From: JAWKTM01 sp041399085
GTDB lineage: Bacteria; Planctomycetota; Planctomycetia; Pirellulales; Pirellulaceae
Assembly: GCA_041399085.1 (NCBI GenBank)
Contig: JAWKTM010000009.1
Coordinates: 1-64,000, forward strand
Length of the DNA: 64,000 nt
Reading direction: 5' to 3'
Shown: positions 36,080-45,229 of the stretch, one piece after another
How positions within the stretch are numbered: the first letter of the stretch is position 1
Layout: every line of letters begins with the position of its first letter
The notes under the pieces: model-generated
What the model was told of the DNA's origin: nothing
Database searches by the model: none
What the model saw: only the letters and a program-made list of their open reading frames with translations
Position numbers and translations under genes: made by a program

Positions 36080-37315
36080 ATGGCTCGCATCAACGAAAAC
36101 TATCTGAAGCTGAAGGCTGGCTATCTGTTTCCCGAAATCGGACGTCGCGTGCGAGCCTACTGCGAGCAAAATCCCCAGGCGCCGGTGATTCGGCTCGGAA
36201 TCGGCGACGTTACCGAACCGTTGCCGCCAGCCATCATTGCCGCGATGCACGAAGCGGTGGACGAAATGGCCAGCCGCGAGAAGTTTCGCGGCTACGGCCC
36301 GGAACAAGGTTACGAGTTCTTGCGGGAAGCGATCGCCGAACACGATTACCGCCAACGCGGCGTCGATATCTCGGCCGACGAGATTTTCGTCAGCGACGGA
36401 TCGAAGTGCGATACCGGCAACATTCTGGAAATCTTCGGTCAAGAGAATACGGTGGCGATCACCGATCCGGTTTATCCGGTGTATGTCGACACGAACGTGA
36501 TGGCCGGACGCACCGGCCCGGCGGACGCCAGCGGCCGCTACGCCGGTTTGGTTTACATTCCCGTGACGGCCGAGAACAACTTTGTCCCCGCGCTGCCCGA
36601 ACAGCCGATCGACATTGCGTATCTCTGTTATCCGAACAATCCGACGGGCACGGTGGCCACGCGTGAGACGTTGAAGACATGGGTCGATTACGCGCGAGCC
36701 AACGACGTGCTGATTCTGTTTGACGCGGCCTACGAAGCGTATATCACCGACCCGGAAATTCCGCACTCGATCTATGAGATTGAGGGCGCTCGCGAAGTGG
36801 CGATCGAATTTCGCAGCTTCAGCAAAAACGCCGGCTTCACCGGAACGCGCTGCGCATTCACCGTGGTGCCGAAGCAAGTGACAGGCAAGACAGCGGCGGG
36901 CGAACGCAAGGAACTGCATCCGCTCTGGAACCGCCGCCATTCCACCAAGTTCAACGGAGTTCCCTACATCATCCAACGCGGCGCGGCGGCCGTTTATACG
37001 CCGGAAGGCCAACAGCAAGTCCGCGAGTTGGTCGATTTCTATCTAGCCAATGCCAATCGACTGCGAGAAGGTTTGCAGGCCGTGGGCATCGAAGTCCACG
37101 GGGGCGTGAATGCACCTTATATCTGGCTCAAGACGCCCGGCGGCCAAACCAGCTGGGAATTCTTCGACTACTTGCTGAGCCAAGCGAATCTGGTCGGCAC
37201 GCCAGGCAGCGGCTTCGGCGCGGCTGGCGAAGGTTACTTCCGCCTAAGCGCATTCAACTCGCGAGCCAATATCGAAGAAGCCGTGGAGCGGTTCGGCAAA
37301 GCGATCGGCGGATAG
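36080..37315 (+). CDS. dapL: LL-diaminopimelate aminotransferase
   Basis: 411 residues. Converts tetrahydrodipicolinate plus glutamate to LL-diaminopimelate in one step, the short lysine/peptidoglycan-precursor route known from plants, Chlamydiae and some bacteria. Family marks are MARINENYLKLKAGYLFPEI at the start, RLGIGDVTEPLPP near 43, CYPNNPTGT near 180, FDAAYEAY near 214, and the PLP lysine in RSFSKNAGFTGTRC near 245. NAPYIWLKTPGG and GTPGSGFGAAGEGYFR close it. The length matches DapL. The frame runs 61 codons further upstream, but the ATG at 36080 matches the conserved start. It is a single gene, divergent from the DUF1553 operon. Confidence 0.96.
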   Translation: MARINENYLKLKAGYLFPEIGRRVRAYCEQNPQAPVIRLGIGDVTEPLPPAIIAAMHEAVDEMASREKFRGYGPEQGYEFLREAIAEHDYRQRGVDISADEIFVSDGSKCDTGNILEIFGQENTVAITDPVYPVYVDTNVMAGRTGPADASGRYAGLVYIPVTAENNFVPALPEQPIDIAYLCYPNNPTGTVATRETLKTWVDYARANDVLILFDAAYEAYITDPEIPHSIYEIEGAREVAIEFRSFSKNAGFTGTRCAFTVVPKQVTGKTAAGERKELHPLWNRRHSTKFNGVPYIIQRGAAAVYTPEGQQQVRELVDFYLANANRLREGLQAVGIEVHGGVNAPYIWLKTPGGQTSWEFFDYLLSQANLVGTPGSGFGAAGEGYFRLSAFNSRANIEEAVERFGKAIGG

Positions 37316-37361
37316 CGGCGGCGTTAGGCAAGCGGCGAATGAGAATTTACCGAAATACAAG

Positions 37362-37422
37362 CACGATGCGCGAGCGAGTGTGTCGGAAGCTCACTTACCC
37401 ACTCACTAGCTTGCGCCGCGTG
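37362..37422. terminator. Imperfect inverted repeat between converging genes
   Basis: Arms of about 22-24 bases, 37362-37384 and 37398-37422, pair with roughly five mismatches around a short loop. The element sits midway between the stop of dapL (37315) and the stop of the ABC permease (37450), so it probably acts as a bidirectional transcript end. Confidence 0.45.
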
Positions 37423-37449
37423 CTGGTATGTTCTAACGTGCCGCTCACC

Positions 37450-38295
37450 TTAGCTGCTGGCGCTGCGATAGCTCAGTAGCGCTCGACGAAAGATCCATCG
37501 CGAGGCGACCAAACTGCCGATGGTAGCCACGACCGCGAATCCGGCCAGCGCCCAATCGATGCCGGTCTCCGGTGAAAACGGTTTCGCCAGAATTCTGGCC
37601 GGTACGTTGACAACGACCAACACCGGCACCACGAAGGTGAAAAGCAACCTCAATGGCGTTCCATAAGTCCCCTGGTAGATCTCCATTGGATATCGCGAAA
37701 AATTCGTGATGTAGAACCAGAAGTTATACAACGTCTGGTTGCGGCCCAACCAAATGCTGGTGGCGGACAGGGAGATCATCAAGCTATAGAGAATGGCGAC
37801 GCCGCAGAGGATGTAAAATACATACAATATCACCATCAACGGCGTGACCTGCAGCGGGTCCGTCTCGCGTCCAATTAGGTGATACAGGCTCACTCCCAAC
37901 AAAATGGCGCCCGCCAGAAAGTTGGACATCGAAGACCATTCGGTCCGTTGTAGTGAGATGAGAAACTGCGTGTCGATTGGCTTAAGCAGGGCGAAGTCCA
38001 AACCGCCTCGCCGAATCAACTCGCTGAACTCCTGCGCGTTGGGCATAAAGAACGTCTGCACAATGCTGTTGACGAACATGGTCGTCGCCAGAAACACGAA
38101 GAATTCGTATTTATCCCAGTCCTTGATCCCGGGCGCGACGGAGAAAATCAGCAAATAGAACCCCACGTTCATCAGTGTCCACGATACGGACGAAATGCAC
38201 TGGATGATGAAGTTCGAGCGGAACGTCATCTCGCGGACCAAGCTGTTCCGCAAAAACGTCCGAAAGACGCCGAGGTACGAGGGGTGTTCCGACAC
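37450..38295 (-). CDS. ABC-2 family export permease, second subunit
   Basis: 281 residues. I chose the GTG at 38295: GGAGGG lies six bases upstream and the stop of the previous gene is only two bases away. About six membrane helices are visible (for example FIIQCISSVSWTLMNVGFYL and a final one near ALAGFAVVATIGSLVAS), and a conserved cytoplasmic part reads ELIRRGGLDFALLKPID. This matches the ABC-2 membrane family with paired half-permeases (PF06182 type). With the first permease and the ATPase it forms a complete exporter. The substrate is unknown; related systems have been linked to lipid or peptide export. Confidence 0.88.
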   Translation of the reverse strand: MSEHPSYLGVFRTFLRNSLVREMTFRSNFIIQCISSVSWTLMNVGFYLLIFSVAPGIKDWDKYEFFVFLATTMFVNSIVQTFFMPNAQEFSELIRRGGLDFALLKPIDTQFLISLQRTEWSSMSNFLAGAILLGVSLYHLIGRETDPLQVTPLMVILYVFYILCGVAILYSLMISLSATSIWLGRNQTLYNFWFYITNFSRYPMEIYQGTYGTPLRLLFTFVVPVLVVVNVPARILAKPFSPETGIDWALAGFAVVATIGSLVASRWIFRRALLSYRSASS

Positions 38296-38297
38296 GA

Positions 38298-39152
38298 TTA
38301 CCCTCCAAACCCGCTGTAGCGTTTGACGCCGCGCCAGTACATGAAACGGGCGAGCACAATAAAGAATGCCAGCCAAGCGGCTTCAACCCACAGGCCCCAA
38401 ACCAAATCTGGGCCTTCGATCTTTTCGAGAAACACCGCGGCCGGGAAGTAGGCCAAGTATTTCAGCGGCAGGATATCGATCAACGTGTCCCACGGTGCGG
38501 GCACGATGTCCAGCGGAAACATGTGTCCCGACAAAAAGAAGTTCAGCAGCATGTACACGAACAACAGCGAACTGACTTCCAAAAACCAGAACGACACTAG
38601 GCCAATCGCGGCCTCCAGAAAGAAACCCAACAAGAAGCTCATCACGAGCGACAATACAAAGCAAACAAACGTGCCGAGCGGCGGCCAGCCCGAGACGAAA
38701 TATCCCCGACACAGAAAGAACACTAAAGCGAATGGCACCGCGGCCACAATATAATAGACCGCTTTGTGGGCGATGCGTGTTAATAGAAGAAAACCGATCA
38801 AGTCGACCGGTTGTACCAAATACTTTTTGATCTCGCCTTCCCGCACTTGCAGGGCGATTCCCGACGCCAAGCCCGGCATGCTAGAAAACGCGCGGCTGAT
38901 CATCGTCAGCAAATAGTAGGCGACAAAGTCCTGGTAGCGATAACCAACCAGCGTCACGTCATTCAAAGAATCTTCGCCGCGAGCCGCTTGGGCCGTCTGA
39001 AAAATGGCGAACCACAAAAAGACTTGGGTCACAATCGGCAGGAATCGCATCAAAGTGCCCAGCGCGAAGTCGCCGCGATACACCAAACGCTCTTCGAGCG
39101 CGATGCGAAGAATCGTCCACCAAGTTACGGCTCGTCCGATGACAATATCCAT
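38298..39152 (-). CDS. ABC-2 family export permease, first subunit
   Basis: 284 residues with about six hydrophobic helices: GTLMRFLPIVTQVFLWFAIF, AYYLLTMISRAFSSMP, YYIVAAVPFALVFFL, FVLSLVMSFLLGFFLE, LLFVYMLLNFFLSGHMFP and a last one near AAWLAFFIVLARF. The cytoplasmic EGEIKKYLVQPVDLI segment is the counterpart of RRGGLDFALLKPID in the next gene and probably couples to the ATPase. It starts 22 bases after the ATPase stop and ends two bases before the second permease start. Same PF06182-like family as its neighbour. Confidence 0.88.
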   Translation of the reverse strand: MDIVIGRAVTWWTILRIALEERLVYRGDFALGTLMRFLPIVTQVFLWFAIFQTAQAARGEDSLNDVTLVGYRYQDFVAYYLLTMISRAFSSMPGLASGIALQVREGEIKKYLVQPVDLIGFLLLTRIAHKAVYYIVAAVPFALVFFLCRGYFVSGWPPLGTFVCFVLSLVMSFLLGFFLEAAIGLVSFWFLEVSSLLFVYMLLNFFLSGHMFPLDIVPAPWDTLIDILPLKYLAYFPAAVFLEKIEGPDLVWGLWVEAAWLAFFIVLARFMYWRGVKRYSGFGG

Positions 39153-39174
39153 AAACTCTCACCCGCCGTTCACG

Positions 39175-40236
39175 CTAATCGTTCTTGGCGTCTGGTAGAT
39201 TGACGACGGTCGCAATCGGCTCTCCGGTTGTTGCTGGATCGCCAAAAGGTGAGTCGTCGGAACCTTGCGAGAACATATCGGCGATGACTTGTTCCAGCGG
39301 CGGATCTTCGACAATGATGTCTTCTAATGTGTGTTTGGCCAGGATACTGGCCAGCGCTTTCGCCACTTGTCCTCGGTCGATTCGCAGTTTGGCTTTCGGC
39401 GTCTGAACTTCCAGCACTTCGCCGAACCGTTCCAGACGATCGATGACATGGCCTTCCGCGAACTGCAATGTCACGATCTTCTGTCCGCTAAAGCGATCCA
39501 CGATTCCGGTTAGCGAACCGTCATACTGAATCCGACCATGATTGATAATCACCACACGTTTGCATAATGCCGCCACATCCTTCATATAGTGGCTGGTCAA
39601 CAGAATCGTGATCTTGCGTTTCTCTTGGTAGAACTTCAGAAACTGTTGAATGTTGTGTTGGGCGATCACATCGAGCCCAATCGTTGGTTCATCCAGAAAC
39701 AGCACTTCGGGCGAGTGCAGCAGCGCGGCGGTCAGCTCCATCTTCATGCGTTCGCCTAGCGACAGCTCGCGCACGGGCTGCTTCAACAGACGCCGCACGT
39801 CCAGCAAATCGGTCAGCTCGTCCATCGTCCGCTGAAACGATTCGGGATCGATGCGATAGATTTGTTGGTGCAGTCGGAACGATTCCTGAGCTGGCAGATC
39901 CCACCAAAGCTGATTCTTCTGCCCCATGACCAGCGCGAAGCGGCGACGATACGCATTCTCGCGCTTCCAAGGAACGTGTCCCATCACCGTGGCCGAACCG
40001 CTGGTCGGATTGATGACGCCCGACAACAGCTTCAACGTCGTGGTCTTGCCGGCGCCATTGGGCCCCAGAAACGCGACGAATTCGCCCTGCTCGACTTTCA
40101 AGTCGATGCCGCGAACCGCTTGCACTTCGCGATATTCACGATGAAACAGACCGCTCAGCGAAGCCAGCAGTCCTTCCTTCTTCTGATAAACGCGGTAGGA
40201 CTTCGCGAGCCCTTCGATCTGAATGATGGCTGCCAT
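39175..40236 (-). CDS. ABC-2 exporter ATP-binding subunit
   Basis: 353 residues from the ATG at 40236; upstream codons in the same frame look non-coding. Walker A is GPNGAGKTT (about 58-66), the signature is LSLGERMK, Walker B is VLFLDEPT, and the switch histidine is in LLTSHYMKDV. Residues 20-40 carry the insert KKEGLLASLSGLFHREYREV typical of ATPases paired with PF06182 permeases. It is first in a three-gene operon with both permeases. A TATAAT (40246-40251, minus strand) lies only ten bases before the start, so the transcript leader may be very short, but no matching -35 box was seen. Confidence 0.93.
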   Translation of the reverse strand: MAAIIQIEGLAKSYRVYQKKEGLLASLSGLFHREYREVQAVRGIDLKVEQGEFVAFLGPNGAGKTTTLKLLSGVINPTSGSATVMGHVPWKRENAYRRRFALVMGQKNQLWWDLPAQESFRLHQQIYRIDPESFQRTMDELTDLLDVRRLLKQPVRELSLGERMKMELTAALLHSPEVLFLDEPTIGLDVIAQHNIQQFLKFYQEKRKITILLTSHYMKDVAALCKRVVIINHGRIQYDGSLTGIVDRFSGQKIVTLQFAEGHVIDRLERFGEVLEVQTPKAKLRIDRGQVAKALASILAKHTLEDIIVEDPPLEQVIADMFSQGSDDSPFGDPATTGEPIATVVNLPDAKND

Positions 40237-40351
40237 AGGCGGGCGATTATAGGTCGATCGAGAGGCAGGCGGTAGGGAAGCCGACAGGCGGTTTGGCGTC
40301 GGATATACTCGCCGATCATTTGTCCGAAACACGATTCGCGGAACCGGTCTC

Positions 40352-41515
40352 ATGAAGATTGCCTATTTCGATTGCATCAGCGGCATCAGCGGCGACATGA
40401 CGTTGGGCGCGTTGGCCGACGTCGGAGTGCCGCTGGATCAGATTCAACAGGCGATCGATTCGCTGGGCCTGCCAAGCTGCCGGCTGGCGTCGACGGAAGT
40501 GAAGAAGAACGGTTTTCGCGCGACGAAGGTCAGCGTCGAGCACGAGCCGGAACACGCCCATCGCCATCTGCATCACATCACGGACATGATCGACGCCAGT
40601 CAGTTGACGCCGGCGCAGAAGGAGCTGGCCAAACGAATCTTCACGCGGTTGGGCGAAGCCGAGGCGAAGGTGCATGGCAGCACACTCCGCAAGGTTCACT
40701 TTCACGAAGTCGGCGCGGTCGATTCGATCGCCGATATTGTGGGCGCCGCCGTCGGACTCGACTTGCTGGGCGTCGATCGGATCTACTGTTCGCCCGTGCC
40801 GACCGGGCACGGATTCGTGAAGATCGCGCATGGCCGAGTCAGTATTCCCGCGCCGGCGACGGCCGAGCTGCTGCGGGGCATTCCGTTGGCCGCGGCCGAA
40901 GCCGAAGCCGAGCTGACGACGCCCACCGGCGCCGCGATCGTGGCCACCGTGGTCGATCAGTTCGGGCCGCTGCCGAGCATGAAGATCGACAACATCGGTT
41001 ACGGCGCGGGCGATCGCGATCTGCCGAACCAGCCCAATATTCTGCGGCTGATGATTGGCGAAGCGACGGATGATCGCGGAGCGGATCAAGTCTGGGTGCT
41101 GGAGACTAACTTGGACGACGTGACCGGCGAACTGATCGGCCACTGCACGACGTTGTTGTTCGATGCCGGGGCGTTGGATGTTTATACCACCGCGATTCAG
41201 ATGAAGAAGAACCGGCCGGGCGTGAAGCTAACCGTGCTTTGCCAAGCCGATCGGTTGGCGAAACTGGAACGCATTATTTTTCGCGAGACCGCGACGTTGG
41301 GGATTCGTCGTTGGCTGGCGAGTCGCCACAAGCTGGAGCGGCGGCCGCACACGGTGGAGACGACCTGGGGAGCGGTCGAAGGGAAGCTGGCCTTGTTGGG
41401 CGACGATTCGGTTAGCTTCTCGCCGGAATTTGAATCGTGCCGTCGAATCGCCGAGCAGCATCAAGTGCCGCTCAAAGATGTCTACGAAGCGGCACGTTCG
41501 GCTTTTTCGGGATAA
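40352..41515 (+). CDS. larC: LarC-type nickel-pincer cofactor metallochelatase (DUF111)
   Basis: 387 residues, full family length. LarC inserts nickel into the pyridinium-bis-thiocarboxylate cofactor used by lactate racemase and related enzymes. Marks are FDCISGISGDM (6-16), a His-rich stretch with two close histidine pairs near 70, VHFHEVGAVDSIADI near 118, PVPTGHGFVKIAHGR near 148, TTPTGAAI near 189 and VLETNLDDVTGE near 252. Unlike Lactobacillus, where the gene is split by programmed frameshifting, it is one continuous frame here. No larA, larB or larE gene is in the window, so the recipient enzyme lies elsewhere. Confidence 0.93.
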   Translation: MKIAYFDCISGISGDMTLGALADVGVPLDQIQQAIDSLGLPSCRLASTEVKKNGFRATKVSVEHEPEHAHRHLHHITDMIDASQLTPAQKELAKRIFTRLGEAEAKVHGSTLRKVHFHEVGAVDSIADIVGAAVGLDLLGVDRIYCSPVPTGHGFVKIAHGRVSIPAPATAELLRGIPLAAAEAEAELTTPTGAAIVATVVDQFGPLPSMKIDNIGYGAGDRDLPNQPNILRLMIGEATDDRGADQVWVLETNLDDVTGELIGHCTTLLFDAGALDVYTTAIQMKKNRPGVKLTVLCQADRLAKLERIIFRETATLGIRRWLASRHKLERRPHTVETTWGAVEGKLALLGDDSVSFSPEFESCRRIAEQHQVPLKDVYEAARSAFSG

Positions 41516-41586
41516 TCGGACGGCCGGACACGTTTCGCTGGGGAAACGCCGGGGGCTGGCTTCCACACGGCTGGGCGCGCCATGCC

Positions 41587-41592
41587 TATAAT
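41587..41592 (+). promoter_or_regulatory. Candidate -10 box
   Basis: A perfect TATAAT 47 bases upstream of the start at 41640. No convincing -35 box at standard spacing. Confidence 0.3.
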
Positions 41593-41639
41593 GGACGAAG
41601 TTGTCGACTTCGTTTCCACTCTCTTCCGGCGTTCGACAA

Positions 41640-42041
41640 ATGAAAGAATACTTTCTCTTCATCGTGGGCGGCATGTTGATCGGGGCCTTGGTCCTGTACT
41701 TCGTGTGGAGCGTGCTGCGCGCGTTTTGGTCGCTGTTCGAGGACTGGCGGTTGTACCAGGAATTGGACGAGTTGGAACGAGACGCCGACCAACGCAAGGC
41801 GGCACTCGAACGCAACGCGGCCGCTCGATTGGACAACGGCTGCGAGCACGACTTCGACGACTCCGCATTCGGAGCTTTCCCGGACGGCGTCTGTCGCAAG
41901 TGCGGCTTGGCCAAGAAGCGGCCGCCCGGTTTCTGCGATCACGTCTGGCGTCGCAAAGCCGGAACGGAAGTCGGCAGCATTTGCGAGAAGTGCGGCAAGG
42001 AACACAGCAGCATTAGCGGGGTGCAAAGCGCCTCGCGGTAA
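41640..42041 (+). CDS. Small membrane-anchored zinc-ribbon protein
   Basis: 133 residues from the ATG at 41640. One strong transmembrane helix (about 4-28, FLFIVGGMLIGALVLYFVWS) is followed by a charged helical segment with coiled-coil character (YQELDELERDADQRKAALER). The C-terminal domain has paired CRKCG and CEKCG motifs plus a CDHVW and a CEHDFDD, enough to bind one or two zinc ions. I do not recognise a named family; it looks like an uncharacterised planctomycete protein. It follows larC by 124 bases in the same direction, with a possible promoter of its own between them. Confidence 0.7.
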   Translation: MKEYFLFIVGGMLIGALVLYFVWSVLRAFWSLFEDWRLYQELDELERDADQRKAALERNAAARLDNGCEHDFDDSAFGAFPDGVCRKCGLAKKRPPGFCDHVWRRKAGTEVGSICEKCGKEHSSISGVQSASR

Positions 42042-42099
42042 CAAGACAGTGAAGGCTCGCAACGCAACGCTCTCTCCTACTCCTTCTCGTTCTCGTACT

Positions 42100-42301
42100 C
42101 GTACTCAGTGCAACGGTACTCGTACTCGTACTCGATCCACTCGTTAAGCCGACCGGAAGATAAAGGATACCAACACGTGGCGCAAGCCAGTGAATTCGCC
42201 GACACACTCGCTCGCGCGTCGTGCTCCTAATTTCGATTCTCATCTGCCGGTCGCCTAAGTTGCGAGACGAAGCGAGTACGAGTACCGCGTTGCTGAGTAC
42301 G
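42100..42301. repeat. Long inverted repeat (29-base arms) in the gene-free region
   Basis: Left arm 42100-42128 and right arm 42273-42301 are reverse complements except for a small shifted block of about seven bases in the middle. Both are built from TACTCG/CGAGTA hexamers, and extra hexamers extend the left side back to about 42086. The enclosed 144 bases hold no gene. The element could form a long stem or mark a small non-autonomous mobile element, but no target duplication was seen. Confidence 0.65.
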
Positions 42302-42352
42302 ATTTGGGCGTGGAAGACCGATCGGCCGCATGCCGAGAGATCGGCAGCTTGT

Positions 42353-42627
42353 CAGTGCAGAAACTTGCAACAGCCGAAAAATCGATTCGATGGCCAGTGC
42401 AAAAACTTGCAACGGCCGAAAAACCGTTCGCGCCATAAAACTTGCAGTGGGCAAAAAATCAAAAATCGATTCGGCGGCCATTGCAGAAAGTTGCACTGGC
42501 CAAAAATCGATCCGGGCGGCCACTGCAGAAAGTTGCACTGGGCAAAAAATCGATCCGCGGGCCAGTGCAGAAAGTTGCACTGGGTGAAAAATCGATTTGT
42601 GGGCCGTTACAAAAACTTGCAACGGCT
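42353..42627. repeat. Array of seven 42-base units, each with a hairpin
   Basis: Units begin at 42353, 42395, about 42437 (degenerate), 42479, 42521, 42563 and 42605, always 42 bases apart. The typical unit starts CAGTGCAGAAAGTTGCACTG, whose ends pair (CAGTGCA with TGCACTG) around a short loop, and continues with an A-run and ATCGAT. In the last unit the arms change together to CCGTTaCA and TGCAACGG, which keeps most pairing. There are no unique spacers. Because 42 is a multiple of three, both strands stay open across the array, but neither looks like a gene. The bases between 42628 and 42820 hold nothing I recognise. Confidence 0.75.
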
Positions 42628-42820
42628 GTTTCGTCGCTGCTGCAAGCCGCTCGGAGATTGGCAGAGGCCGATTCGTTCGACGCTCAGCGTCAAGCTATCA
42701 GGATTTGATCCGCAACAACCTTCCGGATGGTCGTCCAAACCGCGCGGCCAACGGCCCGCGAGCCCATACGCACGGCCCGTTGGGCACGCGGTTAAACAAG
42801 CGTTTGTCTACGGACATTCC

Positions 42821-45229
42821 CTAAGCGGTTTCGGCGTGCGTCCGCGTTGCGTCGACGGCTCCTTTTCGACGCCGGCGCTTCGGCGGAAACGTAGCCAGCA
42901 GCGCGGGAAGAAAAATCAAGTCGCCGATCAGTGCCGCCCCGATCGTCGATACGGCCATGGCTGCAAAGTAACGATGGCCCGGCAAGTCGCTGGTCAACAC
43001 GGTTCCGAAACCGGTGACCAGAATCACCGTAGTGATAATCATCGCCGAGCCGACTCCGTGGAACGACCGCCGAATTGCGGCCTGGATATCGCCGTCGGTC
43101 GCGACCTCCTCCTGATACCGGGTCAGAAAGTGAATCGTGTCGTCGACGGCGATCCCCAGGCAAACGGTGAACGAACAGACGCTGGCGATCTCCAGCGGAT
43201 GGTTCAGCAGCACCATCATGCTGGCGGTCACAACCAACGGAAACACGTTGGGGATCACGCTGATGATGCCCAGCCGCAGCGACCGGTAAACGATCGCCAT
43301 CACAAAGAAAATGATGATCGACGCCGTGCCGAGGCTGGCCGCCAAATCCACGACGATGCGATATAGATTCCGGCCTCGCTTGACCGGATCGCCCGTCAGC
43401 TCGAACTGAAACCCGTCGTACTTGCCGGCCAAATCCGCGAGGTTCGCCTCGACTCGCTTAAAGACCGGCTCGTAGCGGGCGATTCCCAAATCCTGAATCC
43501 GCACGGTCACCAACGCCCGCTGTGTGTGCGCATCGAAGTACGCCTGCTTCACGCTATCCGGAAGCAATTGCAAAAACGGAAGCCGCGACGTCGGCGACTC
43601 GTCGCCCGGCAAGGCCGACAAGACGCTGAGGATCGACAGCGGATGGCGCAGCAGTTCCTCGTCGTCCAACATCTGCTGGACATCTTGCACGGCGGCCAAG
43701 ATCGTCGGATCATCCTCGGCCAACTGCTCGGGCCACTGGATCATCACGCGCACGAATTCGATGCCGCCCAACGCGCGATCGCAATGAGCCAACGCCTTGT
43801 AAGCCGCACTGCCGGTCGGCTGGGAATCGGCCATCCGATCATCGGGCCGCAATCGCGAGGCGATCAAGGCGAACAGCAACGTGCTGGCGACGGCCACGAC
43901 ACTGACCAGCCGATTGTGCCGCAGCACGAAGTCGATCACGCCGCCCGATCGCTTCATCCCGCGACCGACCAGATCGTGTTCGTGGCCTCGATGAATGTTG
44001 TTGCCGATCCAAGTGCCGCTGACCAGCGGAATGAAAACCACGACGGCGAAGAACGTGACAACGACGCCGATCGCACAGCCTCGGCCAAAGCCTTGAACGA
44101 ACTCGCTCTCCGCCACCAACAACGATCCGAAACCGATCGCCGTCGTCAACGACGTGAGCGCACAAGCTAGACCAACTTGACGAATGGCCGACCGAGCGGC
44201 TTCGGCCGATGGCACGCCCGCGGCTCGGGCGCGGCGGATATGCACCATGATGTGAATGCCGTCGGTCAAGCCGACCATGGTCAGCAGCACGGGCAGCACG
44301 ACGTTCGTCAGCGGGTTCGTCAGCTCGTCCATCCAGTTCAGCAGGCCGAGCGACCAGAACACGCCCAATGCCGGAGCGAGCGCACAGATCATCACGGCTC
44401 GAAAACCGCGAAACAAAATCAACGCCAGAATGAAAACCAGCCCATAGGCGATGATTTGAAATCGCGATTGATTGCGATCGAACGCCTGTTGATGGGCCAA
44501 ATACAACGGGACGCGGCCGGTCAATTCGATCCGCATGGCGACATCGGTTTCGTCGGCCGCCTGCCGCGCCGTGGACAGCAGCCCGGTCGTGCAGTCTTCG
44601 TCGCTGGTCACTTGCAGCCAATCGAACGAGACGGGCATCAGCAAAGTCTTGCCGTCGTCCGACAGCAACTGGCCAATGATCAGCGGATGATCCATCACGC
44701 GTTGCCGCGCGTCGTCGAATCGTTCCTGCGAGGCGTCGGCCGGCGGCAACAGCGGTTCGCGGAGCCCAAACACGTTCAGCACCGGCACCGTATCGACCCA
44801 CGTCATCGAATCAACATACGGCAGCGATTCGACGGTGGACACGACCGAGCGAAGTGCGTCGACCGTTCGCGGATTGAAGAGGTCGTCGATCTGCACGACG
44901 AGAAAGCAGTCAGCCGGCCGCCGATCAAAGTCGCTGGTCGCCACGCGGAGCCGAGCGCCGGTGTTCTTCGGTTCGTCGGCGTCGTCGACGTCGTTGCCTT
45001 CGTCCGACGAGTCTTGTGCCGCGGCGGTCGCGGGAGTTCGGCCGCCGACCGCGTTGTCGGCCGCTTGTTCGCGTCGAGCCGGCGGCTTATCCGCGCCGCC
45101 GCCAGACGATTGCGGCTGAGGCGAGTAGAACAGCCCGAAGCCGGCCAAAACGGTGGCAATAACGATCAACGAACCAGCCAACCAACGCCAGCGCGTGACC
45201 AAATTGGCGAGCAACTCCAGCAGGATCAC
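42821..45229 (-). CDS. RND/MMPL-family transporter with sterol-sensing-like membrane domains
   Basis: 802 residues in two matching halves, each with one helix, a periplasmic domain and five further helices, about twelve in total. The first half carries VGLTDGIHIMVHIRRA, the second AVDDTIHFLTRYQEE, the paired motifs of MMPL proteins, with Asp residues suited to proton coupling. It probably uses the proton gradient to move hydrophobic compounds such as lipids or hopanoids; the substrate is not known. Residues 40-95 form a Gly/Ala/Asp-rich linker. The ATG overlaps the stop of the redoxin/monooxygenase gene by four bases, so the two are coupled. Confidence 0.88.
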   Translation of the reverse strand: MILLELLANLVTRWRWLAGSLIVIATVLAGFGLFYSPQPQSSGGGADKPPARREQAADNAVGGRTPATAAAQDSSDEGNDVDDADEPKNTGARLRVATSDFDRRPADCFLVVQIDDLFNPRTVDALRSVVSTVESLPYVDSMTWVDTVPVLNVFGLREPLLPPADASQERFDDARQRVMDHPLIIGQLLSDDGKTLLMPVSFDWLQVTSDEDCTTGLLSTARQAADETDVAMRIELTGRVPLYLAHQQAFDRNQSRFQIIAYGLVFILALILFRGFRAVMICALAPALGVFWSLGLLNWMDELTNPLTNVVLPVLLTMVGLTDGIHIMVHIRRARAAGVPSAEAARSAIRQVGLACALTSLTTAIGFGSLLVAESEFVQGFGRGCAIGVVVTFFAVVVFIPLVSGTWIGNNIHRGHEHDLVGRGMKRSGGVIDFVLRHNRLVSVVAVASTLLFALIASRLRPDDRMADSQPTGSAAYKALAHCDRALGGIEFVRVMIQWPEQLAEDDPTILAAVQDVQQMLDDEELLRHPLSILSVLSALPGDESPTSRLPFLQLLPDSVKQAYFDAHTQRALVTVRIQDLGIARYEPVFKRVEANLADLAGKYDGFQFELTGDPVKRGRNLYRIVVDLAASLGTASIIIFFVMAIVYRSLRLGIISVIPNVFPLVVTASMMVLLNHPLEIASVCSFTVCLGIAVDDTIHFLTRYQEEVATDGDIQAAIRRSFHGVGSAMIITTVILVTGFGTVLTSDLPGHRYFAAMAVSTIGAALIGDLIFLPALLATFPPKRRRRKGAVDATRTHAETA

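Noticed and set aside
42353..42627. CRISPR array
   Set aside because: The 42-base units are contiguous with no unique spacers, and no cas genes are present.
42221..43366. 381-codon frame over the repeat array and the end of the RND gene
   Set aside because: Its second half is antisense to the RND transporter and its first half is repeat DNA; no start signal.
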